DNA from: CAWAYH01 sp963786195
GTDB taxonomy: Bacteria > Acidobacteriota > Vicinamibacteria > Vicinamibacterales > 2-12-FULL-66-21
DNA length: 64,000 nucleotides
Assembly (NCBI GenBank): GCA_963786195.1
Contig: CAWAYH010000006.1
Coordinates: 372,001-436,000 of the forward strand
Direction: 5' to 3'
A program made the translations under genes and the position numbers. Below, one piece after another: positions 1-10,106 of the stretch. How positions within the stretch are numbered: position 1 is the stretch's first letter; each line of letters starts with the position of its first letter. The notes below the pieces were generated by a model. The model did not search any database. It was given only the letters and a program-made list of their open reading frames with translations, and was not told the DNA's origin.

Positions 1-1354
1 AGTTCGGCGCTTCCTCGTGCCGCTCGCGCCGCGACGGACGCGTCGCTCCGGCCGCGTGTCCTCGATGCGGATGTCGGTCTGGAGCCGTCGTCGGGCTGGT
101 AGTAGTAGTTGGTGACGCCGTCCATGATCCCGAACGTCGACTCGAAGACCGCCTTCCGCCGCGACCAGCGTGTACTTCGACCTGCGTCGACGCCGCCGGG
201 TTGGTCTGCCACAGCGACGCGCGATCCTCGACGAAGTTCGGCGGCGTGTCGCGGCGGTGGAACCGCTCCTTCCAGTTGTAGTTCCACGAGACGGCCAGCT
301 TCTGATTGCGCGGACGCCTGCCAGATGCCCTTGCCCGACGTATTCCAGATCAGGTTGTCGTCGATCGGCGCGGCTGCCGTCGGGATTCCGCGCGAGCGTC
401 AGCTTGTCGACGCGCCAGTTCCGGTACGCGCCGTTGATCCACAGCTTGTCGCGCACGAGCGGCCCGCCGCCGGCGACGTTGAAGTCGTAGAGCTTCGTGA
501 TCGGGATGCCGCCGGGCAGCCCGGCCGCGATCGCGTCGTCGAAGTTGTCGCTCTGCCAGTTCTTGTTGGCGTAGAACGTCTTCATGTCGCCGCGCCAGCG
601 GTTGCTGCCGCTCTTGGTGACCATGTTCAGGTAGATGCCGCCGGTCATGACCTCGGCCGGGATCGCCGACGTCTGATAGTTGATCTCCTCGAACATCCCC
701 TGGTCGTAGTACAGCATCGTCGAGCCGCCGCCGCCGCCCGGCCAGTTGACCGTCGTCCCGTCGATCGCGAAGTTCTTGTCGTCGTCGCGCGATCCGTGGA
801 CGCGCAGCGCGCTCTGCTGCATGGCCTGCGTGCCGCCGACGTCGTAGGTGTTGACCTGCACGCCCGGGATGATCTTGGCGAGCGACCAGGGATCGCGGCC
901 CGGTCGGCACGCCCTCGAGAATCGCCTGGTTCATCACCGTCTGCTGCAGGTTCGACTTCGATGTCGACCGTCGGCGACTCGCCCGACACGGTGATCGTCT
1001 CCTGCAGCGCGCCGACCTCGAGCTTCTGGTTGACCGTCGCCGTGAAGCTGGCGCTGACGACGATGTCGCGGCGCTCGACGGTCCGGAAGCCCTGCAGCTC
1101 GAACTTCAGGGTGTAAGTGCCCGGCGGCAGCCGATCGAAACGGTAAGCGCCGTCGACTGTCGGTCACCTGCGTGGTCGTGCCGCCGATGCAGGCGATCGC
1201 CGCTCAGCGAGACAGCGACACGCCTGGGACAGACCGCGCCGCCGGAGTCCTCGACGACGCCGGCGATCGTTCCCGTGGAGACCTGCGCGGCGCCGGGAGG
1301 ACGAGAACCAGAGACAGGGCGCGCAACCGGCACAGCAGCCGGCAGACGGATCAT
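1..1354 (-). CDS. Oar-type TonB-dependent receptor, N-terminal part, several frameshifts, runs off the window
   Basis: Outer-membrane receptor of the carboxypeptidase-regulatory-domain/TonB type, thought to import oligosaccharides or peptides with TonB-ExbBD. Pieces in different frames join into one protein: GTIAGVVEDSGGAV (start of the CarboxypepD_reg fold), ITVSGESPTVDIE, and the plug-domain run QQTVMNQAILEGVP, then LRVHGSRDDDKNF and GSNRWRGDMKTFY, all typical of Oar-like receptors. The start chosen is the ATG at 1354; a hydrophobic signal stretch (RALSLVLVLPA) lies in another frame just after it, so a frameshift already falls inside the signal peptide. The C-terminal barrel is outside the window. 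Family certain; exact reading frame not recoverable. Substrate unknown, though the setting suggests plant polysaccharide fragments. Confidence 0.8.
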
Positions 1355-1536
1355 GGCCGCTTCCTCCCTCCGCGGTCCGAATTGGGACCTGACAGGCCTA
1401 CGGTCACGCACGTGTTACGATGAGCTCGAGACTCGAGCGGTGATGAGTGCAGCCGGTATACTCCGCGCGGGCCGGCAGGAATCCAATCAGTAGATGTGAT
1501 GGCCGGATAAGGGCCGGAAGGTACGGGATTAACGGC

Positions 1537-2211
1537 CTATGAATCCGTCGCCTGCTTGATGAAGTCGAGTTTGGGAAAGTGCTGCAGTCAGAAAACTGTT
1601 GCCCTCGGCAAAGAGCGGATCCTGCTTGCCCGCCCGGATGCCGCCGCCGGCGCTCTCGCCGTATTCGGAGTAGCAGGCGTCCGGCGACCTCGAGGCCCTC
1701 GATCGATCCGCGCGAATGGGACGAACGGCTCCTCGTCGTGGGTCGCGGCGTTGTCCCGGAGGTTGATGAACACCTGGGTGGTCCGGCCGTTCGGATCCTT
1801 GAATGCGTACGCGAGCGTCCCGCGCGCGTTCGAGACCATGACGTGGATCGTCGGGGATCGTCCGCGTGCGCCAGGCGGTCGCGATCTTCGGATCGGCAGT
1901 GATGCCGAACTGCGCCCACTTGCCCGGCGCGGATGCGAAAGAACGCGGGCCTCGTCGTAGTAGCCGTGGCGAACGAGGTTGTAGAACCGATCGACGCCGT
2001 GCGGCGACCAGGCGCGGGTCATCTCGATGACGATGGACCCCTTGCTCGTGTCGAGCAGGATGCGGCAGACGTCGGGCGCCCGCTGGTTCCAGGCCGGGTC
2101 ATCGGGGTTCTTGAGCAGCGCGCGGTTCGGCTGCAGACGCTCCGCTGCGCCGATAGTGATGACGCCACAGACGAGCGCCGCGATTGCGGTCAGTGAACGC
2201 ATGGCAGGCAT
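1537..2211 (-). CDS. Cyclophilin-type peptidyl-prolyl cis-trans isomerase, exported, frameshifted
   Basis: Catalyses proline cis-trans isomerisation during folding, probably in the periplasm. The N-terminus MRSLTAIAALVCGVITIGAA is a clear signal peptide. The cyclophilin core is visible as LLDTSKGSIVIEMTRAWSPHGVDRFYNLVRHGYYDEA, then GTLAYAFKDPNGRTTQVFINLRDN (the conserved Q-F-I/F-N stretch), then GLEVAD and a C-terminus ending LDFIKQATDS, spread over three frames, so at least two indels lie near 1690 and 1930. The start could be 2211 or 2202; both precede the signal peptide. Standing alone between a receptor (upstream end unclear) and a divergent GH127 gene. About 220 aa, normal for the family. 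Confidence 0.85.
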
Positions 2212-2273
2212 TATTCTTATCACGAATGCACGGCCGGCACGGGCCGGTAGACCCGGTAAAGAACGAGGTGTTC

Positions 2274-4166
2274 ATGTCGGAGATCGATCGCCGTGACTTC
2301 CTGGCGTCAGCGCCGGCCGCGATGTTTCTGGCTGGCGAAGTAATGAGCGGTGCCCCGAACCAGAATCCGGGCGCCGAGCGCCGAACGCCGAGCGCACAGC
2401 TCGAGCCGTTCGATTACCGCGGCGTCACGCTGCGCCCCGGCCGCTGGAAGGCGCAGTCGGATGCGGCGCGCGAGTTCTATCATGCGGTGCCGGACGACGA
2501 CATCCTGCATGGCTATCGCGCTGCCGCAGGCCTGGCGGCGCCCGGCCAGCCGCTGGGCGGCTGGTGCGGTCGCGACAGCAACACGGTCTTCGGCCAGTGG
2601 CTGAGCGGCATGGCGCGGATGTACCGCGCGACCGGCGACGCGCGGATGCGCGACAAGGCCGTCCGGCTGATGACGGAGTGGGCGAAGACCGTGAAGCCGG
2701 ACGGCGACGCGCGGCATGGGTCACTATCCCTACGACAAGCTGGTCTGCGGGCTCGTCGATCTGCAGCTCTACGCCGATCACGAAGCCGGCGATCGGCGTC
2801 CTCGAGAAAGTCACGGACTTCGCGAGCCGGACGCTCGATCGGTCGAACAACCTGGCCGATCCGACGCACAACACCGCGTACTACGGCGTGCCCCAGGAGT
2901 GGTACACGCTCTCCGAGAATCTCTTTCGCGCGTATCGGCTGACCGGCAACCCGAAGTTCAAGACGTTCGGCGAGGCCTGGCTCTATCACGCGTGGTGGAA
3001 CAAGTTCGCCACTACGGCAGCGCCCTCCGACGCGCACGGCGTGCACGCCTACAGCCACATCAACACGTTCAGCAGCGCCGCGATGGCGTACGACGTCCTC
3101 GGCGACGCGTCGTATCTACGCATCCTGCAGAACGGGTACGACTACCTGCAGCAGACGCAGTGCTACGCGACCGGAGGCTACGGGCCGAACGAACGCTTCA
3201 TGACGCCGGACGGCAGCCTCGGACGCGCGCTCGATACCCGAGCGGACACGGCCGAGATCGTCTGCGGCTCGTGGGCCGGCTTCAAGCTGGCGCGGTACCT
3301 CATGCGCTTCACGGGCGAGGCGCGCTACGGCGACTGGATCGAGCGGCTGTTCTACAACGGCGTCGGCGCCGCGCTGCCGCTGATGCGGACGCGGACGCAA
3401 CTTCTACTACGCCGATTACCGCGTCGGCGGCGGGATGAAGGTCTACAACTGGGACACGTTTACCTGCTGCTCGGGCACCTACATCCAGAACATGGCGGAC
3501 TACCACAATCTCGTGTACTACCGGGACGCCAGCAGCCTCTACGTCAACCTGTACCTGCCATCGGACGTCACGTGGCAGCGACCCGACGGCGACGTCGTCA
3601 TCGAGCAGGAGACGCGGTATCCCGAGGTCGAGACGAGCATGCTTACCGTGCGGTCGGCGCGGTCCCCGCGGTTCGCGTTGAAGCTGCGCGTTCCGGCGTG
3701 GGCGCGCGGCATGTCGGTGAAAGTGAACGGCGCGGCCTCGAACGTCGAATGCAAGCCGGGAACGTGGGCCGTCATCGATCGCACCTGGGCGGCAGGCGAC
3801 CGCGTGGAGGTCACGATTCCGCTGACGTTGCGGATGGAGGCCGTCGACAAGCAACATCCGGATCGCGTTGCCGTCGTTCGTGGACCGGTCGTCCTGATCC
3901 TCGAGGGCACCTACCACGCGCCCTACTTCCGCCTGCCCGATCGCGACGAGGATCTGGCGACGTGGCTCGTGCCCGAGACGTGGAGCAAGCCGCTGGCGAT
4001 CCTGACGGAGCAGACGGAAACGCGCGACACCCAGAGCGTGTTCCGCGTCGTCCCGCCGGACAAGAGTCCTGTGCGCCTGAAGTTCCGGCCGTTCTACGAC
4101 ACGGGCGAGGGGTATCCGTACTTCATGTACTTCGATCGGAAAGGGCTGCCGTACAAGCTCTGGTAG
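2274..4166 (+). CDS. GH127-family (DUF1680) beta-L-arabinofuranosidase-like enzyme, Tat-type signal, three frameshifts
   Basis: Predicted exported glycosidase removing beta-L-arabinofuranose or a related sugar from plant glycans. The N-terminus MSEIDRRDFLASAPAAMFLAGE is a twin-arginine signal. The (alpha/alpha)6-barrel portion contains YYGVPQEWYTLSENLFRAYRLTG and GGYGPNERF, followed by FTCCSGTYIQN, the double-Cys motif that in GH127 carries the zinc-bound catalytic Cys, then beta-sandwich sequence (LRVPAWARGMSVKVNG, RVAVVRGPVVLILEG). Three single-base insertions, near 2713, 2785 and 3410, split the gene; each moves the frame by +1. About 630 aa, normal for the family. A GHI/GGIG-type segment is less like HypBA1 than in the second GH127 gene of the window, so substrate specificity may differ. 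Confidence 0.85.
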
Positions 4167-4181
4167 AACGCTGGCAGCGTT
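4167..4181. terminator. Small convergent hairpin
   Basis: Perfect 6-bp inverted repeat AACGCT/AGCGTT with a 3-nt loop, starting directly after the stop codon of the GH127 gene and 6 bp before the end of the opposing hydrolase gene. Its position suggests a shared terminator, but it is short and has no T-tract. Confidence 0.35.
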
Positions 4182-4187
4182 ACGCGA

Positions 4188-6702
4188 CTATCGGGACTGA
4201 CCCGTCCCCGCACTAGTCGCAATCTTCTCGTAGACCGCGCGTGCCTGATCCACAGCGGCCTTGAACTTCTCGCGTTCGGCGGGCGATCGCCAACGTCCAT
4301 CAGGCGCCTCTGGACGTCCTTGGCTCGTCGAAGGGCGCCCGCGCTGGCCCTCGACCCGCGCCCAGATCGCGTCGACGGCGTCCCGCAGGAACACGGCGTC
4401 TTCGGCGGACGTGAACCGCTTCCCGTCGCGCACCACGTAGACCGGGCTCGTCTGCGCGAACGCGTAGCTGTCGCTCACGTAGCGTGACGCGGGACCGGCA
4501 GCGCGCGCGGCGATCCAGCCGCCCAGCGGCACGGGAACAGTCCCCGAGAACTCGACTTTCTGAGGCGTCGTGGCCTTCACCGTCGCAGCGACGCGACCGT
4601 TGACGATGATCTCCAGCTTCTCGAGCGGCGCGATCGATTCAGCCGTGGCCGTCACCTTGAGCTCCTGCCGTCCGGCGCCGGTCAGCGCGATTTCATCCCC
4701 TGGGCCCTTCCCTTCGACGTCGATGAACAGCAAGCGGGCCCGTCGTCCCGAACGTCCGCTGCGCCTTGATGCCGTCCATCCACGATTGCAGCGAGAGAGG
4801 TCCGCGGATCTGGACGTACGTGCGGTCGGCGCCCGGTGGTGGATCGCGCCAGACGTCGGAGAAATTGTCGGTCCCGGAGGTGGCGGCGATGCGGAAGCCG
4901 CAGTTCAGGAACCGGTAGTACATCTCGGCGGATCGCCACCTCGTCTGAGACGAGCGCGCCGATGTCGTAGAAGTCGCCCTTCCCCAGCGCGATGTCGATC
5001 GGGATCAGCGTGCCCGCCTGCGCCCGACGCCTGCTTCGACGATCGAGTTGTACGGATGCACGAAGCCGGCGATGCCGCCCTGCGCCCGCGCGCCATCGAT
5101 GTAGGGATCGTCCAGCGCAGGCTGCGCGTACGCCGTGTTGTCGTTGCCGCCGTTGAACGGGAGGACGTACCGGCTGATCCCGATCATCGCAGATGTGACC
5201 GAGCGAACCGCGGAATTCCTCGCCGTATTGAAGGATGTAATCGGCCGTCGACAGCGGATGCGGCTTGCCGGTCAGATCGGCCCAGCGGCCCATGAGGCGC
5301 GTGCCGTCCATGTGAATCAGCGCGTTGGTGACGCGGAGATCCTCGGCGACGAGCTGATCGAAGAACTGACGATGGCGACAGCCCGAAACGGCCCTGGTGC
5401 AGGTCGTGGACGTGGGTGTCGCCCGAGTACCAGCCGCGCGCCGGCGCGTCGACGAGCCGCTGCAGCCGCAGCGTGACGTCAGCCGTTCCGCCGGCACGGC
5501 ACCTGCACGGTTGCAGCGGCCGGACGATATTCGAAGCCTTTCATCGCCTCGAGCGCGAGCGGTCCTGCCGGCACTTCGAGTTCGAACTGGCCGGTCGTGT
5601 GGAAGTAATGCGTCTCGGTCGCCGCGATGACGCGGTGGAAGCCGCCGTCAGGCGCATACGCGCGTTTGTCGGCCGCCATCGGATAGATTCGCGCGGGCGT
5701 CGGATTGCCGTCGGGGCCGAGCAACGCGGCCGCGAACGCGTCCGGTGGGCGTCCGCGGCTTTGCGCGTGCGCATCGACAGCTCGGTCCACGAGGACTCGG
5801 GCCCGCCGCCGATCGGCGCCGTATACAGCGTCGTCGGGCCGGTGTGATTCGAGACGAACGCGAAGCGCGTGCCGTCGGGCGATACGGTCGGCGCGTATTC
5901 GTTCATCGCGTCGGCGGTCACGTAGACCGGGATTTCCGCCCGCCGCCGGCACGATCGCGATGTCGTTGGAGCCCGGCTCGTCGGAGCTGTAGAGGATCGC
6001 GTAGCCGTCCGGCGTCCAGGCTGGCCTCGCGCGGTACTCGGTCTCTTCGTAGCGGACGAGGCGCGGCTCGCCATCGGCAAGCGGTTTCACCCAGATGCCG
6101 CCGGTGCCGAGCCGTCCCTCAACGGGGCTCACGTACGCGAGCGCGCGTGCCGTCAGGCGACTCGGCCGGCTGAATCTGATCGCGCGGTCCCGCGATGAAC
6201 GGGGTCTCGGAGCCGATCGGCGAACTTGTAACGGTAGATGTCGAAGTTGCCGCCGCGCGCGGTCACGAAGTACAGCGTGCGCGCCGTCGCGGCTCCACGC
6301 CGGCTCGACGTCCACGCGCGCGCTCGGTCGTCAGGCGCTCGACGTCCCCGCCGTCTGCGCTGACCACACCGATGTCGAGGTTGCCGTCGATGTCCATCGA
6401 CAACGCGATGCGCGAGCCGTCCGGGCTCCACGCCGGCTCGAAGTGATACGCGGGGCCCGTCGGTCAGCGCGATCGCCTCGCCTCCCTCCGCCGGCACCTT
6501 CCAGATGTCGCCGCGCATCGAGAACGCGATCCACCGGCCGTCGGGACTCCACGCCGGATCGAGCGGACCGGTGGACACCGCCGGGCAGCATGTGGCGCTC
6601 GACGCGGTCGGAATGCCCGAATCGGTTGGGACCGGCTGAAACCAGGGCGGCAGCCATGCTCAGCAATACGGCCACGAGCGCAGGACGACGGGCAGTGCTC
6701 AC
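4188..6702 (-). CDS. TolB-like beta-propeller fused to CehA/McbA-type PHP metallohydrolase, exported, many frameshifts
   Basis: Large secreted protein in two parts. The signal peptide MSTARRPALVAVLLSMAAAL is followed by PD40/TolB repeats (LDPAWSPDGRWIAFSMRGDIWKVPAEGG, VEPAWSRDG, ARTLYFVTARGGNFDIYRYKF, RFAFVSNHTGPTTLYTAPIGGG). The second half begins with GDTHVHDLHQG, the H-x-H metal motif of PHP hydrolases of the CehA/McbA group, and continues GGIAGFVHPYNS, ending in a beta-sandwich tail. The family hydrolyses phosphoester- or carbamate-like bonds; no substrate can be named. At least eight indels break the frame, so residue numbering is not meaningful. The fusion order propeller-PHP is known in this group. 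Convergent with the GH127 gene and divergent from the next receptor. Confidence 0.75.
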
Positions 6703-6813
6703 GAGGCACCTCTGGGATGAGATCGAACGAACGGCAAGAGAGTATCGCCCAACATTCGGCCCTGCCGATCGCTATTCGATCATTCTTATAGCCGCATCGC
6801 GAGAGCGGAGAGA

Positions 6814-6869
6814 GGGTCAGATCTTGTAATTCAACATTACCTAGCATGTTGAAATACAAGATCTGACCC
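6814..6869. repeat. REP-like inverted repeat with 24-bp arms
   Basis: Arms GGGTCAGATCTTGTA(A/T)TTCAACAT face each other around an 8-nt spacer with one mismatch; a run of Ts follows the right arm. From memory, the sequence type (GGTCAGATCTTG...) resembles elements flanking REP-associated tyrosine transposase (RAYT) genes, but no transposase is present here. It lies in the divergent region between the propeller-hydrolase gene and the receptor at 6948. It could also fold as a hairpin terminator. Confidence 0.7.
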
Positions 6870-6947
6870 CTTTTTCCTTCTGTGTTGTCAGTGTTGTCTG
6901 CGGCTAGAATGCGCGTGAGCAGAAACTCACTAGCTTGGAGGTCAGCT

Positions 6948-9879
6948 ATGTCACGTACCCTCCGAGGCATCGCCGCCCTGGCGATCGCGCTCATCTGGCT
7001 CGCGCCCGCGACCGCTCGTGCCCAGGGGACTTCCGAGATCAAAGGCACCGTGCAGGATGCGCAGAAGGGCGTGCTGCCAGGCGTCACTGTCACAATCCGG
7101 AACCAGGCGACGGGGATGTTCCGCGAGACGCAGACGAGCTCGGACGGCACGTACCTCATCCTGAACGTGCCGCCGGGCACCTACGACCTCACCGCCGAGT
7201 TGAGTGGATTCATGCGATTTCAGCGCGCGGCCGTCGTGCTCGAGATCGGCAGGACCGCGAGCATCGACATTCAGCTGCAGGTCGGCGGCCTCGAGGAGGC
7301 CGTGACCGTGACGGGCGAAACGCCGCTCGTGGACACGACCTCGAAAGAAGTGGGCGGCAACATCGGCGGCCGCGAGATGCGGGATCTCCCGGTGTTCAAC
7401 CGCAACTGGATTCAGTTCGTCGCCCTGCTGCCCGGCATCGTGTACGAGACGGCGACCGACACGTTCGGCGCGGACACGATTCAGGTCAACGGCCAGGATT
7501 CGCGCAACAACAACTTCCTGCTCGATGGCGCGAGCAACATGGACGACCTGGTCGGCGCCCGTGGCGGCACGCAGGTGCGGACGCCGCTGCTCGCCATCCA
7601 GGAGTTCCAGGTCGTCACCAACCAGTTCGACGCCGAGTTCGGCCGTACCGACCGGCGCGGTGATCAACGCCGTCTCGAAGAGCGGGACGAACCGGTTTCA
7701 GTGGGAGCTGTTCGGCCTGTTCTCGGACGCGTCGCTCACCGCCGAATCGTTCTTCGTCAAGCGCGACAACCTGCAGAAGCCTGACACGAAACAGCAGCAA
7801 TGGGGCGGCAGTGTCGGCGGACCCATCGTCAAGAACCGGGCGTTCTACTTCTTCAATCTCGAGCGAATCGCCAACGACCGCGCGAACGTCATCGTCATTC
7901 CGCAGCGTCCGGACCTGAACTGGAGCCCCACCGTGATCGAGCGCGTGTGGAACACGCTCGCCCGCGCGGATCACCAGATGAGCGCGAACCAGTCGTGGTC
8001 CTTCCGCTACCTGCGCGAGCAGTCACCCGGGCGCCGGCAGATCAGCGGCCGGCCGACGCCGGTCGCGACCCGCAGCGAGTACGACGTCGACACGGCCTAC
8101 GTGGGCACATGGAACAGCGTCATGGGCAACACCCGGACGAACACGCTCAGGGCGTCTGCAACCACCGAGAACGTCATGTTCGCCAACGACCAGTTCTTCG
8201 AGCGCGGCTGGAGGCAGGAAGGGCTTCCACCAACCCTCGCTTACGAAGGCTTCACGGATCAACAGAGCAGCGATGCCTCGGGCCGGCACAACAACACCTA
8301 CGCGGTCGAGGACACGCTCTCGTGGTACGTGCCGTCGTGGTTCGGCCAGCACGACTTCCGCTTCGGAGCGCAGTTCCAGTACGGCGAGGTCGCGCAGGAG
8401 AATCAGACCAACCTGAACGGAACGTTCGCGTTCGGGCGGAGCAACGTCGCGTTCAACGCCGCCGATCCGCGGACCTATCCGGATCGCTTCTCCATCCGCG
8501 TCGGCGGTCCCTTGACCTACACGCAGATCGCCAAGTACGTGTCACTGTTCGCCCAGGATCGCTGGAAGAAGACCGATCGGCTCACGCTCAGCCTCGGGTT
8601 GCGCTGGGATGTCGAGCTCTTCAACGTGCCGCCGCGGACCACCGTCGGCCTGAACGACGAGTCGGCCGACCATCCGGTGGACCTGGACAACGTCTCACCG
8701 CGGGTCGGCTTCGCGTATGCCCTCGGCGAGCGTCAGGACTCGGTCCTGCGTGGTGGCTACGGGTTGATGTACAACCGCAGCTTCGCGGAGCTGTTCACCA
8801 ATTTCTTCACCCAGAGCCGTTTCGTGGATTCGTTCGTCGCGCAGTTTCCGATCAGCGCGGCGGATCCCGGTCCGCGGGCCGGACGTCTGCCGACGGATCC
8901 GACGCTCGTCAACGGCCCGTTCGTCACGCCGGAACTGCTCAACTACATCAACACCACATACCCGCCAGGGGCGACCCAGCTACTGCGCGCGATCAGCGTC
9001 GACAACTCCGATCGCCACGTACCGTATCAACACCAGTTCTCCGTCGGCTATCAGCGGCCGATCGGAGCGAACCTGTCGGCTGGCATCGACTACATCCATA
9101 CGATGGGCCGCGATCTCCTGGTGAGCCTCGACCTCAATCAGGGCTCTCGGACGACGACCAGCTCGACGGAGACGGTCGTCCGGCCGAATCCCGATTTCAA
9201 CGCGATCAACATGCCCGTCAACGCCGGGACGACGGAGTACGACGGCCTGAACGTCATGCTCGAAAAGCGGTGGACCAGCAACTACTACTACCGCGTCTGG
9301 TACACGTTGAGCTACGCCCGCGGGAACACGACGGCGCAGGGTCTGCCGTCGAGCGACTTCCAGGTGGGCCAGGATCTGCACCTGGAAATGAACGAAGGGC
9401 CGCTCGCCAACGATCGGCGCCACAACCTGAGCGTCGCGGGGTCGGTCGAGGTGCCGCACCTGCGTGGCCTGATGCTGAGCGGGGTCGTGCGGTATCTGAG
9501 CGGCGCCCCGATGACGCTGACGAACAGCCTGGTCGATACGGATCGCAACGGGCGCACCGGTGACCTGATCGACGCCGGCACTTACGACGGCACACCGGTC
9601 TCGCCTGATGACAAGACGTGGAACGTCGACTTCGACGGCCGGCGGGGCGGCGCCCGCGGCCCCGACTACTTCCAGGTCGACCTGCGTGCCGGCTGGCGCT
9701 TCAAGCTGCCCGACCGGCATCTGCTGGACGTGACGATCGACGCGTTCAACCTGTTCAACCGGTCGCAGTTCAACAACCCGAGCGGGGACTTCTCGTCGGC
9801 GGACTTCCTGATCCTCGACTCGCTGCAGAGCCGCAACGTTCCGCGCGCGCTGCAGTTTCAGGTGACATTGCGATACTAA
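6948..9879 (+). CDS. Oar-type TonB-dependent receptor with CarboxypepD_reg domain, one frameshift
   Basis: Outer-membrane active transporter. ATG at 6948 is preceded by TTGGAGGT as ribosome-binding site and followed by the signal peptide MSRTLRGIAALAIALIWLA. The regulatory domain covers about residues 25-115 (EIKGTVQDAQKGVLPGVTVTI, DGTYLILNVPPGTYDL), then a plug domain (ETPLVDTTSKEVGGNI, LPVFNRNWIQFVALLPG, NNNFLLDGASN, TNQFDAEFGR) and a long beta-barrel ending in ...LQFQVTLRY with a terminal aromatic residue as usual for outer-membrane proteins. A single extra base near 7645 separates FGR from TGAVINAVSKSGTNRF. About 975 aa. It lies just upstream of the GH51-GH127 operon, so uptake of arabinoxylan fragments is a reasonable guess. 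A dispersed repeat with a hairpin follows the stop codon by 2 bp. Confidence 0.9.
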
Positions 9880-9880
9880 T

Positions 9881-9995
9881 CTTATCCGAGGGGCTTCGCC
9901 CCTCGGACTTCCCCACACGCTCTCTCGCGCGCCGCTCCGCCGGCGCGCTCCGGTCGCGTGGCTCGCTCGCGATGCTCGCTCGCACCGTGGAACGA
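9881..9995 (+). repeat. Dispersed intergenic repeat, copy 1 (shorter)
   Basis: About 115 bp nearly identical to copies at 23322 and 31145. It starts CTTATCCGAGG with a perfect hairpin (9886-9906, arms CCGAGGGG/CCCCTCGG), then CCCCACACGCTCTCTCGCG, GGTCGCGTGGCTCGCTCGCG and GCTCGCTCGCACCGTGGAACGA. It lacks the tail GATGAGACAGCTTCT of the other copies. All three copies have the same orientation in the window. The hairpin just after the receptor stop codon may act as a terminator. Confidence 0.85.
9886..9906 (+). terminator. Hairpin at the head of the dispersed repeat
   Basis: Eight-bp GC-rich perfect stem with a CTTCG-type loop beginning 7 bp after the receptor stop codon. No T-tract follows. 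A terminator or mRNA 3'-end stabiliser is plausible here. Confidence 0.5.
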
Positions 9996-10082
9996 CCGAG
10001 TGGGGCTGTTCGTGGACAGGTCCGGCCATAGCGCGCGTCGTGCACGCGGACGCCGAAGACCTTGCAGGAGTGCGCCCGCAAA

Positions 10083-10093
10083 TAGTATGACTA
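10083..10093. promoter_or_regulatory. FadR/GntR-type operator TAGTATGACTA
   Basis: The 11-mer fits the T-N-G-T-N3-A-C-N-A palindrome typical of FadR-subfamily GntR operators. It lies 13 bp upstream of the GH51 start codon, where a bound repressor would block transcription. Matching sites lie before two receptor genes. Candidate ligand-responsive regulator: the FadR-type protein encoded at 57887-58738. Confidence 0.5.
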
Positions 10094-10106
10094 ATGCGCG
10101 CTGACC

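Noticed and set aside
9881..9995. Small Arg/Ser-rich protein encoded in the dispersed repeat
   Set aside because: Every copy is open in several frames because of high GC; there is no start with a ribosome-binding site, and the third copy is interrupted by the nested repeat.
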